Assembly: GCA_902590705.1 (NCBI GenBank)
Contig: CACIXU010000003.1
Location: forward strand, 1 to 64,000
From: an uncultured Bacteroidota bacterium
GTDB lineage: Bacteria > Bacteroidota > Bacteroidia > Flavobacteriales > Flavobacteriaceae
Length of the DNA: 64,000 nt
Reading direction: 5' to 3'
Shown here: in pieces, positions 20,563 through 30,129 of the stretch
How the letters are laid out: each line of letters opens with the position of its first letter
Numbering within the stretch: position 1 is the first letter of the stretch
The notes under the pieces: generated by a model
What the model was told of the DNA's origin: nothing
The model's database searches: none
The model's input: only the letters and a program-made list of their open reading frames with translations
Position numbers and translations under genes: made by a program

Positions 20563-21179
20563 TATTTCTGAATAATTACATATGAATTCTTGTGGCCAGG
20601 TACACAACCTTTTAATACAAGTAGATTTTTTTGAGTATCAACTTTTAAAACCGAAAGATTCTGCACTTTCACTTTTTCATTGCCCATTTGACCAGCCATT
20701 CTCATTCCCTTAAAAACTCGAGCAGGATAGGATGCGGCACCAATAGATCCAGGTGCTCTGAGACGATTGTGCTGACCGTGTGAAGCCTGACCAACCCCGG
20801 CGAAACCATGACGTTTCACAACACCCTGAAAACCTTTTCCTTTAGAAGTGGCTGAAACGTCAACAAATTCTCCCTCTTTAAAATGTGCTACTGTGATAAT
20901 ATCCCCTAATTTATATTCTTCTTCAAAATTTTGGAATTCAACTAGCTTTTTTTTTGGAGTAGTATTAGCCTTTTTGAAATGACCAATCACGGCATTAGAA
21001 GCTCTCTTTTCTGACTTATCATTAAAACCCAGTTGAATTGCATTATAACCATCTATCGCAATGGTTTTAATTTGGGTAACCACGCACGGTCCGACCTCCA
21101 ATACAGTACAAGGGGTGTTTTTCCCATTTTTATCAAAGATACTGGTCATGCCGATTTTTTTTCCAATTAAGCCAGACAT
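20562..21179 (-). CDS. rplC: 50S ribosomal protein L3
   Basis: Early-assembly large-subunit protein near the peptidyl transferase centre. It is 205 residues long. [20 protein letters not shown] starts the protein, and the loop region [20 protein letters not shown] (about 119-138) carries the Gln of the GQ motif that is often methylated. Stop overlaps the rplD start by one base. Confidence 0.98.
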   Translation of the reverse strand: MSGLIGKKIGMTSIFDKNGKNTPCTVLEVGPCVVTQIKTIAIDGYNAIQLGFNDKSEKRASNAVIGHFKKANTTPKKKLVEFQNFEEEYKLGDIITVAHFKEGEFVDVSATSKGKGFQGVVKRHGFAGVGQASHGQHNRLRAPGSIGAASYPARVFKGMRMAGQMGNEKVKVQNLSVLKVDTQKNLLVLKGCVPGHKNSYVIIQK

Positions 21180-21198
21180 TTAATTTTCTTTTAAATTA

Positions 21199-21504
21199 TT
21201 ATACTTTTATTTCTACTTCTACTCCACTTGGTAATTCAAGTTTCATCAAAGCATCAATTGTCTTTGAGGATGAACTATATATATCTAAAAGACGCTTGTA
21301 TGAATTCAACTTAAATTGTTCTCTAGATTTCTTATTCACGTGTGGTGATCTTAAGACCGTAAAAATTTTCTTGTGAGTCGGTAATGGGATGGGGCCTGTA
21401 ACTACTGCTCCAGTAGTTTTCACAGTTTTAACAATCTTATCAGCAGACTTATCTACCAAGTTGTGATCATAAGATTTTAATTTAATTCTAATTTTTTGAC
21501 TCAT
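21199..21504 (-). CDS. rpsJ: 30S ribosomal protein S10 (NusE)
   Basis: Small-subunit head protein that also acts in transcription antitermination with NusB. It is 101 residues long, with [20 protein letters not shown] at the start and [20 protein letters not shown] near 35-54. It directly follows fusA (12 bp) with no tuf gene between. Confidence 0.98.
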   Translation of the reverse strand: MSQKIRIKLKSYDHNLVDKSADKIVKTVKTTGAVVTGPIPLPTHKKIFTVLRSPHVNKKSREQFKLNSYKRLLDIYSSSSKTIDALMKLELPSGVEVEIKV

Positions 21505-21516
21505 TTTAACTAATTT

Positions 21517-23643
21517 TTAATCGGTGGTTCCTTTTATTGCAGCAATTACAGACTCTGAAATATTTGAGGGTGTTTCGGCGTAATGGTCAAATTCCATTGT
21601 TGAGGTAGCACGACCAGAAGAAAGAGTCCTTAAAGAAGTTACATATCCAAACATTTCTGAGAGAGGCACCTCGGCTTTAACAACTTTAGAACCAGCTCTA
21701 TCATCCATAGAGTTAACCTGACCTCTGCGACGATTAAGATCTCCTACAATGTCTCCCATATTTTCTTCGGGGGTCAAAACCTCTAATTTCATTATGGGCT
21801 CCATAATGACGGCCTTAGCTGCTTTTGCAGATTCTTTAAACCCTAATTTAGCTGCCAATTCAAATGATAATGAATCTGAATCTACTGGGTGGAAGGACCC
21901 ATCTTTTAATGTTACCTTCATTGCATCAACCTCAAATCCTGCTAGAGGTCCATTTTTCATTGAATCTCTAAATCCTTTCTCTACAGAGGGTATATATTCT
22001 TTTGGAACATTTCCCCCTTTTATTTCATTTACGAATTCAAGACCAACTTTACCATCAACAGCTGGCTCTAAGGTAAAAACTATATCAGCAAATTTACCAC
22101 GACCACCCGTTTGTTTTTTGTATACTTCTCGGTGATCGGCAACATCAGTAAGTGCTTCCTTGTATTCAACTTGCGGTTGACCTTGATTAACCTCAACCTT
22201 AAACTCTCTTCTTAAACGGTCAATTATAATATCAAGATGCAATTCTCCCATTCCAGATATAACAGTTTGGCCAGAAGCCTCATCTGTTTTAACCTGAAAA
22301 GTGGGATCTTCCTCTGCCAACTTAGCTAGTGAAATACCTAATTTATCTACATCAACTTTAGTCTTTGGTTCGACTGCTATACCAATAACTGGATCTGGAA
22401 AATCCATACTCTCAAGAACTATTGGAGATTTTTCATTTGAAAGGGTATCACCTGTTTTAATGTCCTTGAAGCCAACGGCAGCTCCAATGTCTCCTGCTTC
22501 AATAAAATCGATTGCATTTTGTTTATTAGAGTGCATCTGATAGATTCGTGAAATTCGCTCTTTTTTACCCGTTCTGTTATTAAGAACATATGACCCTGCT
22601 TCCAATCTCCCAGAATAAGCTCTGAAAAATGCAAGACGACCAACATAGGGATCCGTTGCAATTTTGAATGCTAAAGCAGAAAAAGGTTCGGTCACCTCGG
22701 GCTTTCTTGCAATCTCATTACCACTATCAGGATCCGTTCCAATAATAGCTTCCTTATCCTCGGGTGATGGGAGATAGCGGCAAACGGCATCTAATAAAAA
22801 TTGAACTCCTTTGTTTTTAAATGAAGAGCCACAGATCATAGGAATTATGCTCATATCTTGTGTAGCTGCCCTTAGGGCATTGTGAACTTCGTCTTCAGTT
22901 ATAGACTCTGGATCCTCAAAGTATTTTTCTAGTAAGTTCTCATCGTATTCAGCAACTGCTTCAATTAGTTGACCTCTTAAATTATTGGCCTCATCCCTAA
23001 GATCATCTGGAATATCGATAACATCAAACGTAGAACCAAAATTATCATCATGCCACACAATAGCTCTATTTTTAACTAAATCAACGATCCCTCTAAAGTC
23101 TTCCTCGTCTCCAATATTGAGTACAATAGGAACTGCGTTAGACTTAAGCATATCCTTGACTTGTTGACATACATTTAGGAAATTAGCTCCTTGACGATCC
23201 ATCTTGTTAACAAATCCAATTCTAGGAACTTTATAATTGTCGGCTAAACGCCAATTAGTTTCAGACTGAGGTTCTACACCATCAACAGCAGAGAATAAAA
23301 ATACTAGTCCATCTAGAACTCTTAAGGAACGATTTACTTCGACAGTAAAATCAACGTGACCAGGAGTGTCTATAATATTAAAATGGTATTCTTTAGCGTT
23401 AGATGAGGGTTTTCCTTGTTCCGTTGGGAACTGCCATATACATGTTGTTGCCGCAGAGGTGATGGTAATGCCCCTTTCCTGTTCTTGCTCCATCCAGTCC
23501 ATGGTTGCGGCACCGTCGTGTACTTCCCCTATTTTATGACTCACACCGGTGTAGAATAATATTCTTTCAGTGGTGGTGGTTTTTCCAGCATCAATATGAG
23601 CTGCAATACCAATATTTCGGGTGTATTTTAAATCTCTAGCCAT
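21517..23643 (-). CDS. fusA: Elongation factor G
   Basis: GTPase that drives ribosomal translocation. It is 708 residues long. G1 is [14 protein letters not shown] (about 15-28), G3 is DTPGHVDF (about 91-98) and G4 is NKMD near 146. Domains II-V follow, including the domain IV loop near [16 protein letters not shown] and a C-terminal [20 protein letters not shown]. Starts 6 bp after rpsG, as in the str operon. Confidence 0.99.
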   Translation of the reverse strand: MARDLKYTRNIGIAAHIDAGKTTTTERILFYTGVSHKIGEVHDGAATMDWMEQEQERGITITSAATTCIWQFPTEQGKPSSNAKEYHFNIIDTPGHVDFTVEVNRSLRVLDGLVFLFSAVDGVEPQSETNWRLADNYKVPRIGFVNKMDRQGANFLNVCQQVKDMLKSNAVPIVLNIGDEEDFRGIVDLVKNRAIVWHDDNFGSTFDVIDIPDDLRDEANNLRGQLIEAVAEYDENLLEKYFEDPESITEDEVHNALRAATQDMSIIPMICGSSFKNKGVQFLLDAVCRYLPSPEDKEAIIGTDPDSGNEIARKPEVTEPFSALAFKIATDPYVGRLAFFRAYSGRLEAGSYVLNNRTGKKERISRIYQMHSNKQNAIDFIEAGDIGAAVGFKDIKTGDTLSNEKSPIVLESMDFPDPVIGIAVEPKTKVDVDKLGISLAKLAEEDPTFQVKTDEASGQTVISGMGELHLDIIIDRLRREFKVEVNQGQPQVEYKEALTDVADHREVYKKQTGGRGKFADIVFTLEPAVDGKVGLEFVNEIKGGNVPKEYIPSVEKGFRDSMKNGPLAGFEVDAMKVTLKDGSFHPVDSDSLSFELAAKLGFKESAKAAKAVIMEPIMKLEVLTPEENMGDIVGDLNRRRGQVNSMDDRAGSKVVKAEVPLSEMFGYVTSLRTLSSGRATSTMEFDHYAETPSNISESVIAAIKGTTD

Positions 23644-23649
23644 TACAGT

Positions 23650-24126
23650 TTAAAATCTAAAGTGAGAAAATGCTTTATTAGCCTCGGCCATTTTGTGGGT
23701 ATCTACTCTTTTCTTTACAGCCGCCCCTTCTTCTTTTGCAGCAGCGAGAACTTCTTGAGCAAGACGCAAAGCCATTGATTTTTCGTTTCGCTTTCTTGAA
23801 AACGAAATCAACCATTTCATTGCCAATGATACCTTTCTATCAGGTCTTATTTGCATAGGAATTTGAAAAGTAGCACCCCCCACTCTTCTGCTCCTTACCT
23901 CTACGTGAGGCATTACGTTGGAAAGAGCTTCTTTCCATATTTCAAGAGGAGTTTTTTCATCATCTTGTTTGCGCTCACCAACTATATCCATAGCATCGTA
24001 AAAAATATTGAATGCAATCGATTTTTTTCCATCCCACATCAACATATTGACAAAGCGAGTTACAAGTTCGTCGTTAAATTTGGGATCTGGTAATAGAGGA
24101 CGCTTTTTTGCTTGTCTTTTTCTCAT
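23650..24126 (-). CDS. rpsG: 30S ribosomal protein S7
   Basis: Primary 16S rRNA-binding protein of the head, lining the exit channel for mRNA. It is 158 residues long: [20 protein letters not shown] at the start, [20 protein letters not shown] near 76-95, and a C-terminal helix ending [15 protein letters not shown]. It is 9 bp from rpsL. Confidence 0.98.
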   Translation of the reverse strand: MRKRQAKKRPLLPDPKFNDELVTRFVNMLMWDGKKSIAFNIFYDAMDIVGERKQDDEKTPLEIWKEALSNVMPHVEVRSRRVGGATFQIPMQIRPDRKVSLAMKWLISFSRKRNEKSMALRLAQEVLAAAKEEGAAVKKRVDTHKMAEANKAFSHFRF

Positions 24127-24135
24127 GATAGAAGG

Positions 24136-24510
24136 CTATTTTTTTGGTCGTTTAGCACCGTATTTTGAGCGACGTTGCAATCGGCCCTCAACCCCTGCGG
24201 TATCAAGGGCTCCTCTTACAATATGGTAACGAACCCCGGGTAAGTCCTTAACTCTTCCTCCACGAACCAATACTATCGAATGCTCTTGAAGGTTATGTCC
24301 CTCACCTGGAATATAAGCGTTGACCTCTTTACCATTAGTCAATCTAACCCTGGCAACTTTTCGCATTGCTGAATTAGGCTTTTTGGGTGTGGTAGTGTAC
24401 ACTCTGGTACAAACTCCGCGTCTTTGAGGGCAAGAATCCAATGCAGCCGATTTACTCTTCTTGGTAATGGTGACTCTTCCTTTTCTTACTAATTGTGCTA
24501 TAGTTGGCAT
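24136..24510 (-). CDS. rpsL: 30S ribosomal protein S12
   Basis: Decoding-centre protein, first gene of the superoperon. It is 124 residues long. [16 protein letters not shown] and [17 protein letters not shown] carry the lysines matching K43 and K88 of E. coli, so the streptomycin-resistance positions are wild type. The ATG at 24510 is 34 bp from the promoter -7 element. Confidence 0.99.
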   Translation of the reverse strand: MPTIAQLVRKGRVTITKKSKSAALDSCPQRRGVCTRVYTTTPKKPNSAMRKVARVRLTNGKEVNAYIPGEGHNLQEHSIVLVRGGRVKDLPGVRYHIVRGALDTAGVEGRLQRRSKYGAKRPKK

Positions 24511-24543
24511 AAAATTTTATAAAAACCCAATTTTAAGGGCGTG

Positions 24544-24574
24544 CAAATGTAAAAATTATTTTTCTCTATTCAAA
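24544..24574 (-). promoter_or_regulatory. Promoter of the rpsL-...-rplQ ribosomal superoperon
   Basis: On the minus strand TTTG (24574-24571), a 19-bp spacer, then TACATTTG (24551-24544): an exact match to the Bacteroidota consensus. The rpsL ATG follows 33 bp downstream. No other equally good promoter is obvious in the short gaps down to the terminator at 7564, so it may drive the whole 17-kb unit. Confidence 0.75.
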
Positions 24575-24621
24575 CCTCAAAAGGTCAAAAAAAAATAAGA
24601 TTTAAAAAAAAATTTTTTATC

Positions 24622-24646
24622 CAAAATTTGTATGTATCAAATTTTG
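24622..24646. repeat. 9-bp perfect inverted repeat between the rpsL and susC promoters
   Basis: CAAAATTTG (24622-24630) and its exact reverse complement CAAATTTTG (24638-24646) flank a 7-bp spacer, TATGTAT. It lies in the 291-bp divergent intergenic region, away from either promoter core. It looks like a dimeric regulator site, though AT-rich DNA makes chance repeats more likely. The rest of the gap holds the two promoters and A/T tracts. Confidence 0.5.
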
Positions 24647-24717
24647 AATCGACAATCTATTTTTTTTTATTTAACAGACGAAAAAAATTATAAAAGTTGT
24701 TTACTCAAAGTGATTAA

Positions 24718-24745
24718 TTGATTTATTATAAATGAATTACTTTTG
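24718..24745 (+). promoter_or_regulatory. Candidate susC promoter
   Basis: TTG (24718-24720), 17-bp spacer, TACTTTTG (24738-24745), an exact -7 match. A second exact -7 element, TATATTTG, lies at 24785-24792, only 9 bp from the ATG at 24802 but without a clear TTG upstream. Either or both may start transcription. Confidence 0.5.
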
Positions 24746-24801
24746 AATAAATTATACTATTAAATTCTGACATTTAAATAGACCTATATTTGTTTAAATA
24801 T

Positions 24802-27800
24802 ATGAAAGTAGCATTTTACTGTATTGTAATCTCCTTATTTTTAATTCAGAGCATAAACGCTCAGGTTTTGGTGAAAGGAGTTATTTCTGATGAGACAGGT
24901 ATCCCATTACCAGGAGCGTCAATTGTTGAAAAAGGTACAGTTAACGGTGTTAGTTCAGATTTTGACGGGAATTATATGATAGAAGTCCCGAAGGGATCAA
25001 CATTAGAGTTTAGTTTTATTGGTTACGGTAAACAAACTTTTTTAGTAGGAGAGAGCACTACTTTTAATGTAACCCTTTATCCCGATAATGAATTGGAAGA
25101 AGTTGTGGTAGTTGCTTTTGGAAAGCAAACTAAGGAAACAATTGTTGGTTCAGTTGCTGTTATCTCATCTGAATCAATCAACAAACAGTCAGCAACAACA
25201 ATTACTCAAGCAATCCAAGGTAGTATTCCTGGAATAAATATAATCAACCCTGGCGGAATTCCAGGTACAAACCCCACTATAAGAATTCGTGGAATTGGTT
25301 CTATCAACGCCGAAGCATCTCCACTAATAATTGTTGATGGAGCACCATTTAATGGAAATCTTAATAGTATTGCTCAAGAACAGGTAGCTTCAATTTCTGT
25401 TTTAAAAGATGCCTCCTCTACATCATTGTATGGATCTAGGGGGGCAAACGGAGTAATTATTATTTCAACTAAATCTGGCACAAAATCAACAGAAACATCG
25501 ATCTCATTAAGTTCTTCTTATGGTAGTTCTTCAATCGCAACTCCCATGCATAGGCTTCTTGATATAAATAGATATACTGAATACTTTTGGGAGGGGTACA
25601 GGAATCGAGAGTTATATGAAAATAATAATTCCCCTGAATTAGCTGCCACCCTTGCAAGTGATAATTTAGTTAGTTCATTGGGTTACAATCCGTATGGGGT
25701 TGACCAACCAGTAAATAAAGAAGGAAAGTTAGTTGCTTCACCAATGTGGAATACTGATTGGAAAAAAACCATAATTAACGAAAATGCCTACAAAGTTCAA
25801 CATGGTATTTCAGTTTCAGGTGGTGCTGAGAAAACTTCCTTTTATTTTGGATCTAATTATTTAAGGGAGGAGGGTCAAGTAAAAACTACTTATTTTGAGC
25901 GGGTTGCTACAAGGCTTAAAGTTGATACTCAAGTGAGGGAATTAATTGAAACTGGACTTAATATATCATATACCTCCTCAAAACAGAATTCACCTAACCA
26001 ATCTGGCTCAGCATTCTCAAACTCAATTCAATGGATTTATTCCTTACCAAGCTACTACCCAATATATAGACGCAACAATAATGGTGAGCTTATAACTCAG
26101 AATGGAAAAGATTTTATTTTAGATTATGGCGGTAATAATTTACAGACTGTAAATGGAGTTCGACCTGCATTCTCTGGTGAAAACGCTTATGGTGCAATCA
26201 TAAATAATCAAATACTAAACCGAAACAACTATATCTCTTTAAATGGTTACTTAAAATTTAAATTACTTGAAAACTTAAATTTTAATTCACAATTTGCTTA
26301 TGAAAATGCGACAGTAGATAATTTCCGTTTTGATAACAACGAGTTCGGAGCTGCCGCAACGGTTGATGGTAGGGTTTCACAAAGTAGAAACTTTTTCACA
26401 ACCAAAAACGCAATACAGACAATTAGCTTCGAAAAAAACCTTGGAGCTCATTCTATTAAAACAGACGCTATTTTCGAAACTTATGAATTTGAAGAGAACT
26501 TAATGAGTGCTCAAGGTACTGGTTTTTTACCAAATATTAATGTTCTAAGTGGAAGTACTTCTCCAGAAAGTGTTGGAGGATCGATAAACAAAGAACGATT
26601 ACTCAGTATAATTGGCCGAATAAATTATAGTTTTAATCGAAAATTTATTTTAGAGGGATCTTTTAGAAGAGATGGATCATCAAAATTCTCAAGAGAAACT
26701 CGTTGGGGATCGTTTTTTTCGGTTGGAGGATCATGGGTTTTGTCTAATGAAAGTTTTATTAAAAATGTTGACTGGATAAATAATTTGAAGCTTAAAGCTT
26801 CCTATGGTGAGCTGGGTAACAATAGAGGTGTAGGGTTTTTTCCTTACCTGCAAGTTTTTGAAACTGGATTTAGTCAACTTAACAAACCAGGAATATTATC
26901 CCTAGAATTTGTAGATCCAAATCTTAGTTGGGAAAAAACAGCACTTACAAATATTGGAGTTGAATTTTCTTTTTTTGAAAACAGAATAAACGGTAGCGTA
27001 GAATATTATAACAAGGAGTCTATTGATTTAATCTATGATCAACCCCTTGCCTTATCTACAGGGAATGAAGTTGTAAAAACAAATGTCGGTGCCGTAAAAA
27101 ATTCTGGTTTAGAATTTTCTTTTGATACTAATGTTCTAAAGCAAGACTCTTTTGAATTGAATCTTGGATTAAACTTTTCGTTTGATAAAAATGAAATAAC
27201 AGAGCTCACTCAAGATGAGTTTATTGATGGGAATAAAAAGTGGCAAGTTGGAAAATCTCTTTTCGAATTTTTCATGCCAAAGTCTGCAGGTGTTGATTTT
27301 AGAGACGGCTATCAAATGTGGTTTAAAGATATTGTAACGGACCAAGGTGTTCGTACAGGTGAACAAATAAAAACAAAAGAATATTCGGAAGCCACAAGGT
27401 ATTATACCGGTAAGTCATCTATACCTTCATTTGTAGGTGGATTTTCAATTAATTCATCATTCAAAAATTTTGATTTGAGTGCGCTTTTCAATTTTAGTTT
27501 TGGATCCTATATATATGATAGTGTTTACGCTAGTCTGATGAACGGATTTGAAAGAGCTGGTAGGCAGGGTCATCCTGATCTTGAAAAAAGATGGCAAAAC
27601 CCTGGAGACTTAACCGATGTTCCGCTATTTTTGAATGGTCAAAATGATTTTAACTCGGAATCGACAAGATTTCTTTTTAAAAACGATTACATTAGGTTAA
27701 GAGGTTTAAATATTGGATATAACTTAAGTGAAAATTTGATTGATAAATTAAACTTAGAAAAATTTAGAATTTTTTTTCAAGGTGATAATATCTTCACCTA

Positions 27801-27906
27801 TCAATCTCATAGAGGAATTGATCCAGAACAAGCTTTATCTGGTCTAACTGATAACCGATCACACCAAATGAAAACTTACTCCCTTGGGATTAATCTTCAA
27901 TTATAA
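24802..27906 (+). CDS. SusC/RagA-type TonB-dependent outer membrane transporter
   Basis: Outer-membrane barrel that, with its SusD partner, imports glycans, peptides or other large nutrients using TonB energy. I use the ATG at 24802 (MKVAFYCIVISLFLIQSINA signal peptide, then Gln), not a TTG 12 bp upstream, giving 1,034 residues. Residues about 21-93 form the carboxypeptidase-like regulatory domain (GASIVEKGTVNGVSSDFDGN). EEVVVVAFG at 99-107 resembles the SusC TonB-box region, and the plug follows (RIRGIGSINAEASPLIIVDG). The large barrel ends in an aromatic-alternating strand (YSLGINLQL). The susD gene starts 9 bp later. No glycan enzyme is adjacent, so the cargo is unknown. Confidence 0.96.
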   Translation: MKVAFYCIVISLFLIQSINAQVLVKGVISDETGIPLPGASIVEKGTVNGVSSDFDGNYMIEVPKGSTLEFSFIGYGKQTFLVGESTTFNVTLYPDNELEEVVVVAFGKQTKETIVGSVAVISSESINKQSATTITQAIQGSIPGINIINPGGIPGTNPTIRIRGIGSINAEASPLIIVDGAPFNGNLNSIAQEQVASISVLKDASSTSLYGSRGANGVIIISTKSGTKSTETSISLSSSYGSSSIATPMHRLLDINRYTEYFWEGYRNRELYENNNSPELAATLASDNLVSSLGYNPYGVDQPVNKEGKLVASPMWNTDWKKTIINENAYKVQHGISVSGGAEKTSFYFGSNYLREEGQVKTTYFERVATRLKVDTQVRELIETGLNISYTSSKQNSPNQSGSAFSNSIQWIYSLPSYYPIYRRNNNGELITQNGKDFILDYGGNNLQTVNGVRPAFSGENAYGAIINNQILNRNNYISLNGYLKFKLLENLNFNSQFAYENATVDNFRFDNNEFGAAATVDGRVSQSRNFFTTKNAIQTISFEKNLGAHSIKTDAIFETYEFEENLMSAQGTGFLPNINVLSGSTSPESVGGSINKERLLSIIGRINYSFNRKFILEGSFRRDGSSKFSRETRWGSFFSVGGSWVLSNESFIKNVDWINNLKLKASYGELGNNRGVGFFPYLQVFETGFSQLNKPGILSLEFVDPNLSWEKTALTNIGVEFSFFENRINGSVEYYNKESIDLIYDQPLALSTGNEVVKTNVGAVKNSGLEFSFDTNVLKQDSFELNLGLNFSFDKNEITELTQDEFIDGNKKWQVGKSLFEFFMPKSAGVDFRDGYQMWFKDIVTDQGVRTGEQIKTKEYSEATRYYTGKSSIPSFVGGFSINSSFKNFDLSALFNFSFGSYIYDSVYASLMNGFERAGRQGHPDLEKRWQNPGDLTDVPLFLNGQNDFNSESTRFLFKNDYIRLRGLNIGYNLSENLIDKLNLEKFRIFFQGDNIFTYQSHRGIDPEQALSGLTDNRSHQMKTYSLGINLQL

Positions 27907-27915
27907 ATTTTTAAA

Positions 27916-29331
27916 ATGAAAAAATCTCTAATAAAATTTTATTTATTTATTGTGATCATTTTATTGTCATGCGATAAGGATTATTTGGAAGAGCCAAAAC
28001 CCACCGGAACTATTAATTCTGATGCTGTTTTTAAATCAAAAGAAAGTGCTGAGGCTTTGATATCAGGCATATTACGTCTTAGCAGAATATCCTACGAAAA
28101 AACTGACTCAGCGGGTTTATATTCCATTTTTTTTGCTAGAGTTGTGAAGGGAAATGATTTAATTTTAGGAAATGGATGGTATCTATTCGATTATGAAAAT
28201 GATAATCGTGAACCAACCTACAGAAGAACGACCTTTACCTGGGAATTTCCTTTCACAATAATTAATCAAATTAATATATTTATTGACGGTGTCAATAATA
28301 GTGAATACCTTTTGGATTCCGAAAAACAACCCTTACTTGGCCAAGCATTTGCTTTAAGAGCTTTTTACTATTTTCAATTAGCGATGGAATTCCAACATAC
28401 CTTTAGCTTTGATCCTAGTCTGCCTGCTCCGCCGATTTATAAAGAGCCTGCAAATGAGGGAAAGGCTATGTCATCTTTAACTGAATTGTATAATTTTATT
28501 TTAGAGGATCTTAATTATGCAGTTCAATTCACTCCAGAGACTAGAATCAATAAATCATATGTAAATCGTAGTGTTGCTTTCGCTATATCTGCTAGGGTCC
28601 ACCAGGTAATGGGAAACTGGCAAGAGGCAGCTTCAATGGCCAACAATGCAAAACAGGGTTTTGAATTTAATGCAAGTGAATTTAAGGAGGGATTTGATGA
28701 TATGAGTAACAGTGAATGGATATGGGCAATGCCCCAACAATTGGATCAATCGAATTATTTTGACATTGCTCCACACTCATTCACTGATATTAATAGCGAT
28801 GGATATGGCTTAGCCTATTGGAATCGTGACTTCGTTGCTTTATTCAGTGATACTGATGTGAGAAACACTTTTACTAACCAATTTGAAGGAGAGGAAGAAA
28901 CTCGCTATAATACCTGGGCTTCAACAAAATTCAAATTTGCCTTCACTTCAGACATTCCTATAATTCGTTCTGTAGAAATGCATCTAATTGAGGCAGAGGC
29001 TAAGGCCAGGTTAGGAGATGAAACAGAGGCAGCGAATTTACTATTTGAGTTGCAAAAGAATCGAGATGTAAATGCAATACCCTCAGGAAATATTGGTGAA
29101 TTGCTTATTGACGAAATTTTAATTGAAAGAAGAAAAGAACTTTATGGAGAGATGGGTGTTGAGTGGTATGATGCAAAAAGACTCCGCCTTGGAATTTCAA
29201 GGACAGGAAATCATAGAATTAAAAGTGCTGCCAATTTAGAACCCGATGACAAAAAATTCTTCCTGAAAATACCACAAAAAGAAATTGATGCAAACTATCT
29301 CATTGACAATAGTGTCAACATCGATCGATGA
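27916..29331 (+). CDS. SusD/RagB family surface lipoprotein
   Basis: Ligand-binding lid of the SusCD importer at the cell surface. The 471-residue protein begins with a lipoprotein signal ending ILLSC (Cys about 19), followed by acidic residues (DKDYLEEP) as in surface-exposed Bacteroidota lipoproteins. GQAFALRAFYYFQLAMEF near 148 is the typical SusD tetratricopeptide-like helix. The C-terminal part has EILIERRKELYGEMGVEWYDAKR, split as EILIERRKEL and WYDAKRL, a family hallmark. It is co-transcribed with susC. Substrate cannot be read from sequence. Confidence 0.95.
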   Translation: MKKSLIKFYLFIVIILLSCDKDYLEEPKPTGTINSDAVFKSKESAEALISGILRLSRISYEKTDSAGLYSIFFARVVKGNDLILGNGWYLFDYENDNREPTYRRTTFTWEFPFTIINQINIFIDGVNNSEYLLDSEKQPLLGQAFALRAFYYFQLAMEFQHTFSFDPSLPAPPIYKEPANEGKAMSSLTELYNFILEDLNYAVQFTPETRINKSYVNRSVAFAISARVHQVMGNWQEAASMANNAKQGFEFNASEFKEGFDDMSNSEWIWAMPQQLDQSNYFDIAPHSFTDINSDGYGLAYWNRDFVALFSDTDVRNTFTNQFEGEEETRYNTWASTKFKFAFTSDIPIIRSVEMHLIEAEAKARLGDETEAANLLFELQKNRDVNAIPSGNIGELLIDEILIERRKELYGEMGVEWYDAKRLRLGISRTGNHRIKSAANLEPDDKKFFLKIPQKEIDANYLIDNSVNIDR

Positions 29332-29379
29332 ATTAATATTTTAAACAAAATTCCGCTTAGTTATTTCTAAATTATAAAA

Positions 29380-30129
29380 ATGAGAACGGAAAAGGATATC
29401 TATGGGATAAGAGCAATATTAGAGGCGATATCTCATAAAAAGACTATTGATAAAATTTGGCTACTTAAAGGCCTGCAGGGAAGTCTATTTAAAAGCTTAG
29501 AAAAGAAAATCTATGAACTCGGTATCTCTCATAGTTATGTTCCAAAAGAGAGGTTAGATCGTTTTTCAAAACAAAATCATCAGGGAGCTATTGCCAGAAT
29601 TGCTCCAATTCAATTTGAATCGTTGGAAAATCTAATAACCTTTAACGAAGGAAAAAAGGCAACCTACCTTCTTTTAGATGGTATTACAGACACCCGAAAC
29701 TTAGGAGCAATTCTTCGAACAGCAGCCGCAACGAATGTAGCTGGAATTATATTACCTCAAACTGGCTCTGCACCTGTTAATTCGGATACTGTAAAAACTT
29801 CTGCTGGTGGAGTTTTTTCTGTTCCAATAGTAAAAGTAAATCATCTAAAAGACGCTATTTATCTTTTACAAGCAAGTGGCATTTCAATTGTGGCGGTTAG
29901 CGAAAAAGCTACATATAGCGCGTTCGAATATAAATTTAAGGGATCTAATGCCTTAATTATGGGTTCCGAAGATAAAGGAATTCAGCCCGGTATAATGAAG
30001 GTTATAAATGATAAAGTAAAGTTGCCAATGGGAGATAAAATGGCATCGTTAAATGTAAGTGTAGCGTGTGGAATAATATTGTTTGAAATGCTTCGACAGG
30101 AGCAATTCGTTCAAATTAACTTAAAATGA
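29380..30129 (+). CDS. rlmB: 23S rRNA 2'-O-methyltransferase, RlmB-type (SPOUT)
   Basis: Predicted to methylate a 23S rRNA ribose (G2251 in E. coli RlmB). It is 249 residues long. The N-terminal substrate-binding domain starts YGIRAILEAI, and the SpoU/TrmH knot has motif 1 NLGAILRTAAATNVAGIILP (about 108-127), motif 2 IMGSEDKGIQPG and motif 3 LPMGDKMASLNVSVACGIIL near 216-235. The stop overlaps the rarA ATG by four bases (ATGA), so the pair is translationally coupled. Assignment to RlmB over other TrmH relatives is by domain layout. Confidence 0.9.
   Translation: MRTEKDIYGIRAILEAISHKKTIDKIWLLKGLQGSLFKSLEKKIYELGISHSYVPKERLDRFSKQNHQGAIARIAPIQFESLENLITFNEGKKATYLLLDGITDTRNLGAILRTAAATNVAGIILPQTGSAPVNSDTVKTSAGGVFSVPIVKVNHLKDAIYLLQASGISIVAVSEKATYSAFEYKFKGSNALIMGSEDKGIQPGIMKVINDKVKLPMGDKMASLNVSVACGIILFEMLRQEQFVQINLK

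Noticed and set aside
21749-22135. 128-codon plus-strand frame
   Set aside because: Antisense to fusA, serine/proline-rich shadow of a conserved gene.
29332-29379. Terminator or promoter between susD and rlmB
   Set aside because: No hairpin or -33/-7 pair is visible in the 48-bp gap.
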